From NCBI RefSeq assembly GCF_905171765.1, contig NC_053392.1, positions 499,392,556 to 499,456,555 of the forward strand: 64,000 bases of DNA, given 5' to 3'. Shown in pieces: positions 22,268 through 33,000 of the stretch. A program made the translations under genes and the position numbers. The notes under the pieces were generated by a model that ran no database searches, was not told the origin of the DNA, and was given only the letters and a program-made list of their open reading frames with translations. Numbering within the stretch: the first letter of the stretch is position 1; the number at the start of each line of letters is the position of its first letter. The stretch comes from Bufo bufo (Eukaryota > Chordata > Amphibia > Anura > Bufonidae).

Positions 22268-22545
22268 CTGTCTGTGGATGACACTTTTATAGAGAGGGGG
22301 ATCTGTGGATGCCACTGCTATGGGGGGGATCTGTGGATGCCACTGCTATGGGGGGGGGGATCTGTGGATGCCACATACCGTATATAGCATCTTATGCTAT
22401 ATGTGTCATCCACAGATCCACCCCATGACAGTATCATCCCCATTTCCCCCTCCATAACAGTGTCATCCACAGATCCACCCCATGACAGTGTCATCCCCAT
22501 TTCCCCCTCCATAACAGTGTCATCCACAGATCTCCCTCCCCGCCT
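22268..22545. repeat. Minisatellite, about 27-bp unit, same as at window start
   Basis: Units of ATCTGTGGATGCCACTGCTA with G runs, then after a central palindrome (TATAGCATCTTATGCTATA) the same unit in reverse orientation. The whole stretch is therefore a large imperfect inverted repeat. Confidence 0.9.
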
Positions 22546-22849
22546 CTCACAGGAGTGTACATATATAAAATAAACATATTTCACATGAACACTTACAGTT
22601 ACTTGGCTTGGCCCTTGGGGATCTCGGACGCCACTTCAACACTTGGTCGGGGACTCGGTGGAGCTGATGTTGTGCTTTATCCTAATGAGAAAGATTTCAT
22701 AATAAGGATTTGGAGAAGGGGCAGAGGGATAGCAGAGCAGGGAGAGGCTGGTGCTGCTACTAGGGGGTCATACCATGGGGGAGTAATAAAACCCACCATA
22801 ATGCCCCCCCCCCCCAGTAGAAATAATTCTCCTTATAATGTGCAAAACA

Positions 22850-24040
22850 TACCCCCTTATGCCCCCAGTTGAGCTAATGTCCCCCATAATGTGCCAGTAT
22901 AAAATACCCCTATATAGTGCCCCAGTAAATGCCTCCATAGTGCTCCTCTCCCCCCTTCCTGCTAGTGCCCCCCATAATGTACCAGTATAAAATGCCCCAT
23001 ATATCGTGCCCCAGTAGATGCCCTCAGTGTCCCCCATAATTTGCAAGTATAAAATACCCCTTCTTAGTGCCCCCCGTAGATGACTCCATAGTACTCCTGT
23101 CTCCCCTTCTCCATAGTACCCACCATAATGTGTCCCAGTATAAAATGCTACTGTACAGAGCCCCCCATATAAAACACCCCTTCTTTGTGGCCTCAGTAGA
23201 TGCCCCTATAGTGCCCACCAATAATGTGCCAGCAATAAGTGCCCTCAATAACGTGCCACTGCCAGTAACAAGAGCCCCCCAATGTGCCAGTAATAAGCCC
23301 CCATCACATGCCAGTAACAAGAGCCCCCATCACGTGCCAGTAATAAGCCCCCCCATTACGTGCTAGTAATAAGCCCCCCATCACGTGCCAGTAATAAGCC
23401 CCCCATCACATGCCAGAAATAAGCCCCCCATCACGTGCCAGTAATAAGCCCCCCATCACGTGCCAGTAATAAGCCCCCCATCACGTGCCAGTAATAAGCC
23501 CTCTATCACGTGCCAGTAATAAGCCCCCCAATGTGCCAGTAATAAGCCCCCCATCACGTGCCAGTAATAAGCCCCCCATTACGTGCCAGTAATAAGCCCC
23601 CCATAATGTGCCAGTATTAAGCCCCCCCCATCATGTGCCAGTATTAAGCCCCCCATCGTGCCAGTATTAAGCCCCTCCATCATGTGCCAGTATTAAGCCC
23701 CCCCATCATGTGCCAGTATTAAGCCCCCCCATCATGTGCCAGTATTAAGTCCCCCCCCATCATGTGCCAGTATTAAGTCCCCCCCATCATGTGCCAGTAT
23801 TAAGTCCCCCCCATCATCATGTGCCAGTATTAAGTCCCCCCATTCATCATGTGCCAGTTTTAAGCCCCCCCATCATGTGTAAGTATTAAGTCTCCCCCCA
23901 TTGTAATAAGCCCCCCCATTGTAATAAGCCCCCCCCATTGTAATAAGCCCCCCCATTGTAATCAGCCACCCCATTGTAATCAGCCCCCCACATTGTAATC
24001 AGCCCCCCCCCATTGTAATCAGCCCCCCCAATGTGCCAGT
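22850..24040. repeat. Minisatellite, about 25-bp unit, over 40 copies
   Basis: Tandem units of GTGCCAGTAATAAGCCCCCC with ATCAC spacers. The unit drifts from a diverged left part through a homogeneous middle to a shortened right part (TTGTAATAAGCCCCCC). Each unit is a variation of the last with no unique spacers, so it is not a CRISPR array. Confidence 0.95.
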
Positions 24041-24462
24041 AACACTATTGTAAAAAAAAACAAAAAAAAAAACACTTATACTTACCTCAGTGTCAGCGAT
24101 GCGATGCAGACTCTTCCTGTGTCCCGCGCTGTAAGGCTCAGTCGGCGCGATGACGTCATCGCTCCGCCTGCGCCGGCCTCTGATAGGCTGCCGGCCTAGT
24201 GCCTGCAGCCTATCAGAGGAAGGCAATTCGGCGGGAGAAAAAGGAGAAGGGAGAGGCGCTCATAGGGTGGTGGGTAGCAGTTATGTGGTTTGACGAAGTG
24301 GTTGAAGTGTGCTCACCTTTTGGTGTTGTGCGGGTTGGAGCACAACGTCCGTGAAGTCAGGTACACGTGGAGAAAAAAGGGGGGGGTTTTGGATGGTCGG
24401 TGCTGCCAGTACCCGTTCGGTCCCTTAGGTGGAGTTGCCAAGGACTCCTAGGGACTGTGAAG

Positions 24463-24633
24463 GAAGAAATTGCTGGTTTGTGTGCGGATGCACACAGTAG
24501 GGTATTTGTTTGGCGCACAAAATACGACCTCAGTCAGCGGATTTTTATCAAAAATCCGCTGACTGAGGTCGTCTTTTGTGCGCCAAACAAATACCCTACT
24601 GTGTGCATCCGCACACAAACCAGCAATTTCTTC
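24463..24633. repeat. 171-bp near-perfect hairpin inside the hAT
   Basis: The left arm starts GAAGAAATTGCTGG and the right arm ends CCAGCAATTTCTTC. The arms are about 80 bp with roughly one mismatch around a short AT-rich loop. It contains GTGTGCGGATGCACAC. It may be a nested foldback element. Confidence 0.9.
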
Positions 24634-24864
24634 TATCAGAGGAAGGAAAAGGGACACGCCTCTCCCTCCCCTGCACCTCCGCTGGCACAGGCATGTCAGG
24701 CAGATTACAATGGAGATGAGCGCAATGGAAGCGCTCGTCTCCCTGTGCCCGGCGGCGGCTCACTTAGGGGGGGGGGGCATTTTAGTTGGGGGGGCACATG
24801 GGGGGGCACAGCATGATGTAGGGGGGGCCGTGGCCCCCTCTGGCCCCCCCTGGCGACGCCACTG

Positions 24865-25290
24865 CGTGTCCATGTTCCTTACAATATCCTGGGAAGGTGT
24901 CGTAAGTGACTGAGGTTGACATATGCTGTCATAAGCTCTAATTCAGATCCTTCTACCGTCTCTACCATATCACTCAAGTTCCTTTTTTATACTTTCTTGC
25001 TTTTGCTTTCTACAAATGTCTTTAATGTATGATTTCCACTTCTCATACATTCTGGCGAACTTTTTTCCTTTTTATGCTGCTTCTTGCTCCAAATTTTCCA
25101 GCATCTTTGGGGTCGGTTTTCTGGCACGTGATGAACGTCTTAGTTCATCTGCTTGAGCTATATTTGTTTGAGGCAAGACTAATGCTGCATCAGACTCCTC
25201 TACCTCAGGCAGGTTCCCTTGCTCTTCCCCCTCTACTCTATCTATCTTTGTATCCTCTAACAGTGGCATGGTAATACTAGGTTCAGACAT
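24865..25290 (-). pseudogene. BEL/Pao gag N-terminus
   Basis: Minus strand. An ATG at 25290-25288 opens a frame beginning MSEPSITMPLLEDTK and containing RRSSRARKPTPKMLENLEQE, a basic then acidic start typical of vertebrate BEL/Pao gag. I take this as the polyprotein start because no similar coding is seen beyond it. A stop after EQEAA near 25,072 and another before the hAT break the frame; MYEKWKSYIKDICRKQKQES lies between them. Confidence 0.8.
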
Positions 25291-26105
25291 TTTACTTTTA
25301 ATGCAATACTGACAATCAATATGAATATTAAGAGTCCTTTCACTTTAAATGCAATACTGACAAATGCAAAAATAAATGACTGTCACTTTAAATGCAATTG
25401 AGTCCGTGTATTACAAACTGTCCTTTGTCTTTTATTCCAGAACACGAAAAATGTCTCTTTATGCCAAAGCCTATATGCAATGATAAGTAATAAAAGGAAA
25501 CCTCTGACCTTATTCTGAAGAGCAGGAACAAATGTCTGTCTTAAAGGAGACTTGTCTTTTCTTGTTGTGATGCGATGCTCTGCGCTGACTTGTGATGCTC
25601 TGTGCAGACTTGCGATGCTCTGCGCTGAGTTGCGATGCTCTGTGCAGACTTGCGATGCTTTGTGATGACTTGCGATGATCTGTGATGACTTGCGATGCGC
25701 TGGCTTGGAAACGCTGCAGCAGGCTTTGGACCTAGTGGCGGGAAACTAGCTGACTGGACTTTGGCCTCCGACCATGCGTCTCTTTCTCTCTCTAGGGATC
25801 GCAGGAGGGTTGGTTTCTCTGACTCTTTTGCCTTTGCTATTCTGCCACTTTAAAAGTCAGCTGCAGTTTGACTAATGCACACGTTCTATGGCCTTTATGG
25901 TAGCTCCACTGAGATGTCTTTGCTTGCTCACTCAGGGAACAGTTGCTGCGTGGCGGTATATGCTGGCGCTCTGCTGCTCTAATGCACTTTTTACTGTGCC
26001 CTCTGAGGGTGATAGTTCCACTGTGGCAGGCACAGCACTACGAAGTGCCTTTTGCACTGTGGCATTAGAAGAATTTTGATATCTCTGACTTTTAGTCTAA
26101 CCAGA
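25291..26105 (-). other. Probable 5' leader/LTR side of the BEL/Pao element
   Basis: Upstream of the gag start on the minus strand. It holds CACTTTAAATGCAAT repeated three times (plus strand, 25,290-25,400) and an array of about 20-bp units. An LTR is expected here, but I cannot pair it with the 3' side and see no clear TG...CA boundaries, so its extent is uncertain. Confidence 0.35.
25562..25700. repeat. Short tandem repeat, about 20-bp unit
   Basis: About seven copies of GACTTGCGATGCTCTGTG with alternating CTGCGCTGA and CTGTGCAGA forms. Confidence 0.85.
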
Positions 26106-26470
26106 CTGTCTATTACTCTGCAATTCCTCTAGCGCCGTTTTATGGAAACAGTAGGTTTAAAGAGCACACCTACTGCTTCAAATAACTTCTTTATTAACTT
26201 CAAATTTTATTCATATATAACACTGCCGCCTCCGCAGCAGATAGTCCATGTACAAAAAATATGTTGAAAAGATATCACAAAATGGCGGTATGCATAAGAT
26301 GGTGGTTCAACTATTCAATCTTGTCATTCAACAAAAAATATGAATTTCCGCATTTTGAAGCAGCTCTGACTTTCTGAGCACCTGTCATGTTTCCTGAGGT
26401 TCTACAATGCCCAGACAGTAGAAACACCCCACAAATGACCCCCTTTCGGAAAGTAGACACCCTAAGGTAT
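26106..26470. mobile_element. Left fragment of a family II TTAA element
   Basis: From about 26,335 the sequence matches 51,200-51,290 (GAAGCAGCTCTGACTTTCTG, GAGCACCTGTCATGTTTCCT). The family's left terminus is absent. The 230 bp to its left has no recognised feature. The copy is interrupted by the solo LTR at 26471. Confidence 0.7.
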
Positions 26471-27353
26471 TGTCACGGCCTATGGTGTGTTTTGTGACAC
26501 TTTCCTTCACTTGGTTGCCCATAGCAACGTGTGGTGTTGTGTGCATGTGGTGGCAGTGTCTCAGCCCTATGGCTGATCCCCAGGACATGGTTGCCACGCA
26601 TGCCGTTGCCCGCGGCAACAGGTGAAGTGTGTGTTTATGTGTGTACTTCCCGTTTAAGTGGCCGTCTTCCCTTGCCTTGTGTTGGAAGGGTTAACTCCCT
26701 TCTGTGTGTGTGATCACCTGGTGTGTCTGAGTGTGGGTGTGGCTACTTTGGGCTATAAAGCCTCTGCTGTGTTCAGTTAGCTGAGGGGTTCTTCAGCCAT
26801 GTTTGCTGGAGACTTCCTCCTGTTATACCATCTGCCAGTGGGGGCCACCCTTGTGGTCATAAGCTTTATGTATGGTGTTAAGTAGATGTGTCTTTGGTCT
26901 TTATTTATTGCAGCATATGGTTTCCTGTGTGATGTGTGTTGTGTGCTCTGTCTTTTGTGTTTGTGGACAGCAGCACTTATACTTGGGTTCCAGGCTCTGT
27001 GTCTGTGGCAGGTAGGTGTGGTACTAGTTATACTTACCTGCCATTGCCATATGTCTGTTTCTGTTCCCTTTGTAGCTTGGCCACTTTAGACTCCTGTTCC
27101 TCCGTGTCCAGGAGGAACGGGCTGTCTACCCAGCTCCTAGTTCAGGGATCGACGGAGGGTCAGAAGGGATCCAAGGTTCCTGAGCATGAGCCCTCCTACC
27201 TTCAAGGGCGGCTCATGCAGCTAGGAGTCAGGGTCAGATTAGGGAAGCTCTAGGAGGTGACCTGCTCCCTAATTCTGTGGTACTGGCCAAGTAGCGACCT
27301 TCCATCTCCTGATACCGCACGGCTGAGGGTTTTCCCTATCCTCAGCCGTGACA
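26471..27353 (+). mobile_element. Solo LTR, 883 bp
   Basis: Begins TGTCACGGCC and ends GCCGTGACA, so TG...CA with short inverted ends. The flanks GGTAT and TGTAT form a 5-bp duplication with one mismatch. The second family II copy reads GGTATTTGCTGATGGGCATA without an insert, proving the insertion. A TATA motif (GGCTATAAAGCC, about 26,751) marks the promoter and gives the orientation. No internal coding is present, as after LTR-LTR recombination. Gypsy or ERV type cannot be decided. Confidence 0.8.
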
Positions 27354-27486
27354 TGTATTCGCTGATGGGCATAGTGAGTTCATGGAAGTTTTTATTTTTT
27401 GTCACAAGTTGGTGGGAAATTTTTTTTTTTTTTTTTCTTACAAAGTCTCATATTTCACTAACTTGTGACAAAAAATTTAATTTTAC

Positions 27487-28140
27487 ATGAACTCACCATA
27501 CCCCTCACGAAATACCTTGGGGTGTCTTCTTTCCAAAATGGGGTCACTTGTGGGGTATTTATACTACCCTGGCATTTTAGGGGCCCTAAAGCGTGAGAAG
27601 AAGTCTGGAATCCAAATGTGTAAAAAATGCCCTGTGAAATCGCAAAGATACTCTTTGGAATTTGGGCCCCTTTGTGCACCTAGGTTGCAAAAAAGTGTCA
27701 CACATGTGGAATCGCCGTACTCAGGAGAAGTAGGGCAATGTGTTTTGGGGTGTCTTTTTACATATACCCATGCTGGGTGAGATAAATATCTCTGTAAAAG
27801 ACAACTTTTCCCATATTTTTATACAAAGTTGTCATTTTACAGAGATATTTCTCTCACCCAGCATGGATATATGTAGAAAGACACCCCAAAACACATTGCC
27901 CTACTTCTCCTGAGTACGGCGATACCACATGTGTGACACTTTTTTGCAGCCTAGGTGCGCAAAGGGGCCCAAATTCCAATGAGTACCTTTTAGGAGGGCA
28001 TTTTTAGGCATTTGGATTCCAGACTTCTTCTCACGCTTTAGGGCCCCTAAAATGCCAGGGCAGTATAAATACCCCACAAGTGACCCCATTTTGGAAAGAA
28101 GACACCCCAAGGTATTCCGTCAGGGGCATTGCGAGTTCAT
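27487..28140. repeat. 650-bp inverted repeat in family II
   Basis: Centre near 27,815 (ACAACTTT...AAAGTTGT). The arms are mostly complementary over about 320 bp each, so a transcript of either strand would form a long hairpin. Confidence 0.85.
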
Positions 28141-28249
28141 AGAATTTTTTTATTTTTGGCGCAAGTTAGCGGAAATGTATTTATTTTTTTTCTTACAAAG
28201 TCTCTCTTTCCGCTAACTTGTGACAAAAAGTTCAATCTTTCATGGACTC

Positions 28250-28865
28250 AATATGCCCCTCAGCGAATACCTTAGGGTGTCTACTTTCCGAAATGGGGTC
28301 ATTTGTGGGGTGTGTTTACTGTTCTGGCATTTTGGGCGGGGCTAAATTGTGAGCAACCCTGTAAAGCCTAAAGGTACTCGTTGGACTTTCGGCCTCTTTA
28401 CGCACCTAGGCTGCAAAAAAGTGTCACACATGTGGTATCGCCGTACTCAGGAGAAGTAGGGCAATGTGTTTTGGGGTGTATTTTTACATATACCCATGCT
28501 GGGTGACAGAAATATCTCTGTAAATTGACAACTTTGTATAAAAAATTTTAAAAAGTTGTCATTTACAGAGATATTTCTCTCACACAGTATGGGTATATGT
28601 AAAAATACACCCCAAAACACATTGCCCAACTTCTCCTGAGTACGGCGATACCACATGTGTGACACTTTTTTGCAGCCTAGGTGCGCAAAGGGGCCCAAAT
28701 TCCAATGAGAATCTTTACGATTTCACAGGGCATTTTTTACGCATTTGGATTCCAAACTACTTCTCACGCTTTAGGTCCTCTAAAATGCCAGGGCAGTATA
28801 AATACCCCACAAGTGACCCCATTTTGGAAAGAAGACACCCCAAGGTATTTCGTGAGGGGCATGGC
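28250..28865. repeat. Second inverted repeat in family II
   Basis: Centre near 28,545. It repeats the same module as 27,487-28,140, with arms of about 300 bp. Confidence 0.8.
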
Positions 28866-29591
28866 GAGTTCCTAGAATATTTTTTTTTTGGCACAAGTTA
28901 GCGGAAAAATTTTATTTTATTTTTCTCTTACAAAGTCTCATATTCTACACTAACTTGTGACAAAAAATAAAATTTTACATGAACTCGCCATGCCCCTCAC
29001 GAAATACCTTGGGGTGTCTTCTTTCCAAAATGGGGTCACATGTGGGTATTTATACTGCCCTGGCATTTTAGGGGCCCTAAAGCGTGAGAAGAAGTCTGGA
29101 ATATAAATGTCTAAAAAATTTTACGCATTTGGATTCCGTGAGGGGTATGGTGAGTTCATGTGAGATTTTATTTTTTGTCACAAGTTAGTGGAATATGAGA
29201 CATTGTAAGAAAAAAAAAAAAAAAAAAACAATTTCCGCTAACTTGTGACAAAAAAAATAAAAAATCTTCTATGAACTCGCCATGCCCCTCAAAAGTGATC
29301 TTTTTATAGCACCGCAGCGACTTTACGGTGTTTTTGCAGTGATCAGAAAAAAATATAATTCTGTCACTGCGGTCGGGCGGACTGAATGCAAGTGTGCGCA
29401 CAAGATCAGGCCTGATCGGGCGAACACTGCGTTTTTTGTAGAGGCTATAGAACATGTCCTATTCTTGTCCGCAATTGCGGACAAGAAACGGTATTTTCTA
29501 TATAGTTCTGGCAATTTGCGGATCCGCAAAATGCGGAAAGCACATTGCCGGTGTCCGTGTTTTGCGGATCCGCAAAACACATACGGACATC

Positions 29592-29935
29592 TGAATGGAG
29601 CCTTACAGGGGGGTGATCAATGACAGGGGGGTGATCAGGGAGTCTATATGGGGTGATCACCCCCCTGTAAGGCTCCATTCAGACGTCCGTATGTGTTTTG
29701 CGGATCCGTGGATCCGCAAAACACATACGGACGTCTGAATGGAGCCTTACAGGGGGGTGATCAATGACAGGGGGGTGATCAGGGAGTCTATATGGGGTGA
29801 TTACCCCCCTATAAGGCTCCATTCAGACGTCCGTATGTGTTTTGCGGATCCGTGGATCCGCAAAACACATACGGACGTCTGAATGGAGCCTTACAGGGGG
29901 GTGATCAATGACAGGGGGGTAATCAGGGAGTCTAA
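29592..29935. repeat. Tandemly repeated palindromic MITE unit (about 145-bp period)
   Basis: GGCTCCATTCAGACGTCCGT, TTTTGCGGATCCGTGGATCC and their complements form perfect palindromes, repeated with AGGGGGGTGATCAATGACAG between them. A related piece is at 54,185-54,350 in the other family II copy. Confidence 0.85.
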
Positions 29936-30332
29936 TATGGGGTGATCAGGGGTTAATAAGTGACGGGGGGGTGTAGTGTAGTGGTGTTTGGTGCTACTTA
30001 CAGAGCTGCCTGTGTCCTCTGGTGGTCGATCCAAGCAAAAGGGACCACCAGAGGACCAGGTAGCAGGTATATTAGACGCTGTTAACAAAACAGCGCCTAA
30101 TATACCTTTTTGGGGTTAAAAAAATCGCATCTACAGCCTGCCAGCGAATGATTGCCGCTGGCAGGCTGTAGATCCACTCGTTTACCTCCCAATCCTGTGA
30201 ACGCGCGCTCCTGTGTGCGCACGTTCACAGGAAATCTCGCGTCTCGCGAGATGACGCGCCGATGCGTCGAAGAGGAATGAATTGACCGCCTCCGGAACGC
30301 AATCCTGCGTTAGGCGGTCCGGAGGCGGTTAA

Positions 30333-30772
30333 AGGCACGTACTACTTCTCTTTTTTAATTCACTTCTAGTTTTGGCTTCAAAATTCCTTAAAAAACCCTG
30401 AAGTTGTGGTTGTACTATTAGTGGTCAGAATGCAAAAAAAAGATGTGTGACATGGGCTAAGGCTGGTTTTAGGGCCATAGCACGGACATAATTTGGTCTC
30501 TAATTATGGCCTACAATACACAGTTTCTGCTGACTCTTTTGGTAGGTCTAAAATGCAAATGTCCTATATTCAGTGCACAGTAGTCCTATGCATGCACAGG
30601 TCAAAGGCGATGATTCTGTAGTATTAAAAGGGGTTGCGCCAAGTATGAAAGTTATCCCTATCCACAGGAGTCCCAGCAGTCAGACCTCCACCGATCTCAA
30701 GAACAGGGATTTCATGTTCCTGTCCTGATGGAGCGGCAGGCGGAGCATGTGCCCTTCCGTTCCATTTAGCAG
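30333..30772. other. Intergenic, no gene seen
   Basis: About 440 bp. AAAAGGGGTTGCGCC at 30,626 looks like one end of a TTAA MITE, but no partner end was found. Confidence 0.5.
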
Positions 30773-31565
30773 AGGTCCCCAACCACAGGGCTGCGGACCT
30801 GGTACTGGTCTGTGGGGAACGCCGGATTTGAACAGCGGGGATGGGAACTACTGGCTCCTCTGCCCCACCGTTTAGCCTCAGGCTGAAGGCCATCACCACA
30901 GACCCTGCTCAGGAGATACTATAACAATAACATTCGCGACTGCCTGTACTGTAACACAGGCAGCCGAGACAGCAGGCTGCAAGAGGACTACATTGCAGAC
31001 AGGGGGAGCGAGGTGAGTATATATATTTTTTTTTTGTGAACAGCAGGCTGGAAGAGGCCTACACTGCAGACAGCGGGAGCTAGGTGAGTATTTTGTTCTT
31101 TTTTTTGTGAACACTACTGGAGGCACTACAGGGGAGGGGTTGGTGCATTATTTATTGGGGAGACACTATATGTAAAGAGAGACTACTGGGGGGGCTATAG
31201 TTAAAGAGACTACTACTGGGGGGCACTATGTTTAAAGAGGCCACTAATGGAGAAGCACTATATTTAAAGAGGCTACAACTGGTGGGTACTTTATGTTAAG
31301 AGGCCACTACTGAGGGGGGCATTATATGTAAAGAGGGCACTACTGGGGGGCATTATATATGAAGAGGGGACTACCGGAGGAATTATATGTGAAGAGGGCA
31401 CTACTGGTGGGCATTATATATGAAGAGGGGACTACCGGAGGAATTATATGTGAAGAGGGCACTACTGGTGGGCATTATATATGAAGAGGGCACTATTGGG
31501 GGAATTATATGTAAAGAGGGCACTACTGGTGGGCATTAAATGTACATAGGGCAATACTGAGGGAC
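30773..31565. mobile_element. hAT-like fragment with minisatellite
   Basis: The left part CAGAGGTCCCCAACC followed by GGCTGCGGACCTGGTACTGG resembles the terminus of a well-known hAT MITE group. Two partial repeats around GAACAGCAGGCTGGAAGAGG follow, then a roughly 31-bp minisatellite (31,186-31,560; AAGAGGGCACTACTGGTGGG). The right end was not found. Confidence 0.45.
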
Positions 31566-32260
31566 TTTTCTTGTAATACATATTCAAATTCACTAAACTG
31601 GTCTAAATAATATGCGCATGAAAATGTGGCGCAAGTGAGCAGAATTTTGTAGCACATCTTCATGAAACTAGGCAAATTGTCAAACTCACTACTCAAAACA
31701 GAGACTGAAAAGAGAGCCAAATATGGTGCACCTACATAAAAAGGACATAAATATTTGGCTTAAAATTCTAAATAGGCGTAACAGGCATAAATGCCTCCAA
31801 ACAGGCACAAAAACTGTTGGTAAAAAATAAGACAGTAGTAAACAGGCTTTTTACTCATAAAAACAGACACTTTAGAAAATTTGTCCCACTGAGTGAGGGC
31901 CTAAACAGAATTATTAATTATTATGGTTTGTTATGATGTAAATGTAACTTCTTAACTGGAAACCAGTAGGCTAGTATTTGTAAGATAAATTTTCATCAGC
32001 CGTCTGCATCTATGGAACAACTTACATAAAACTGTTAGCATCTGCACTGAATACATTTGCCTTGAAGGACAAGCTTAAAGGTTGAAGGCCACATCTAAAG
32101 CAAAAATTCATATGTCCTTCACGCCCCCTGGACATGATGACATGGTTCATTATATGAGTTACTAGGCAGCATAGCTGGAACTGGAAGTACCATTATTTTA
32201 CAGATAAAATGCTGGCTTTAACCAAGGTCAACACAGTCAGCTCTGAGCCTCTGCAGAGAA
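31566..32260. other. Intergenic, no gene seen
   Basis: AT-rich DNA with no recognised repeat or exon. Confidence 0.5.
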
Positions 32261-32266
32261 ATAAGG

Positions 32267-33000
32267 GCTCATGCACAAGACCGTATGGCTTTTTAAGTGT
32301 TTTGCGGGCCGTTTTTAACGGATCTGTTTTTCCGTTTTTTGTTTCAGTAGTGTTTCCGATTCCGTTCCGTTTTTTCCATTCCGTTCCGTTTTTTTGACAT
32401 AGAAACTGATCAAAAAGTTGTACACACCCCAGAGTGGTATCAATGAACAGTACAGGTCGTCCAGCAAATGTGTCCTAACACAGCTCCGCATACAAATCTA
32501 CAAAAAAGTTATAGGGGTCAGAAAATTTCTTTTTTCATGTTTACTGAATAGTGAACGCTGTAAAAACGCTGTTTTTTTGCATTTCCACCCCATTTGGAAT
32601 TTTTTGCCCACTTCCCATTACATCCTATGCAACATTAAATGGTGGCATTACAAAGTACAACTTGTCCTGCAAAAAATAAGCCTGCATATGGCTATGTGAA
32701 CTGAAAAATAAAAAAGTTATGGCTCTGGAAAGACAGGAAGAGTAAAACGAAAATGCAAAAATCGAAAATCACATTGCCATTTGCATTACTTGTATCATTG
32801 TTTGTATTATATTTAAAGGGTGTATAATTTTATACTGTAGTTAAAGAGTGTAACATTTTATTTTCTCTCCATAGGATAGAAATGAATCATCGCTGGGAAC
32901 CCCTCGGATAAACAGGAAAGGGATCTCGAGCCCCCCCCCCCCGTTCCTCATCACTGCAGGACCACAGTCAGATGGTGTTCGAGGGAATGTCACTGGAGCA
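32267..33000. repeat. MITE end plus dispersed repeat
   Basis: GGGCTCATGCACAAGACCGT (32,267) is the terminus of the GGCCTCATGCACACG MITE family. From about 32,400 the sequence TTGATCAAAAAGTTGTACAC... through AAAAAGTTATGGCTCTGGAA matches dispersed copies at about 45,290-45,390 and 62,625-63,030. A poly-C run lies at 32,932-32,942. Non-coding. Confidence 0.6.

Larger units (their letters stand above)
22107..24864. mobile_element. 2,758-bp non-autonomous hAT in Pao gag
   Basis: The ends CAGTGGCGT and ACGCCACTG are inverted. CGTGTCCA at 22099-22106 and 24865-24872 is the 8-bp duplication expected for hAT. Inside are two minisatellites, a long hairpin and a GC-rich patch at 24,115-24,240. No transposase frame is found, so movement would need enzyme from elsewhere. 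The small open frames across it read repeats. Confidence 0.9.
27354..30328. mobile_element. Family II TTAA element, body and right end
   Basis: Continues the copy begun at 26.3 kb. Palindromic modules: arms about 27,487-27,810 and 27,825-28,140, then about 28,250-28,540 and 28,555-28,865, then a partial one to 29,290. Modules share GGGGTGTCTTCTTTCCAAAA and TGTGTTTTGGGGTGT and are joined by CTAACTTGTGACAAAAAAT-type links. The right end CGGTCCGGAGGCGG is followed by TTAA (30329-30332). No transposase frame. Confidence 0.85.

Noticed and set aside
22850..24040. Possible CRISPR-like repeat-spacer array
   Set aside because: No unique spacers; units are continuous variants of one sequence in a vertebrate transposon.
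24367..24913. Plus-strand frames of 111-149 codons
   Set aside because: They cross the hairpin and C/G-rich repeat of the hAT; no recognisable domain.
9811..26105. A matched LTR pair for the BEL/Pao element
   Set aside because: The two flanks share no sequence I can recognise by eye, so an LTR pair is not claimed.
26886..27253. Frames in the solo LTR, some Cys/Val/Leu-rich
   Set aside because: They lie within LTR sequence bounded by TG...CA and TSD; low-complexity composition only.
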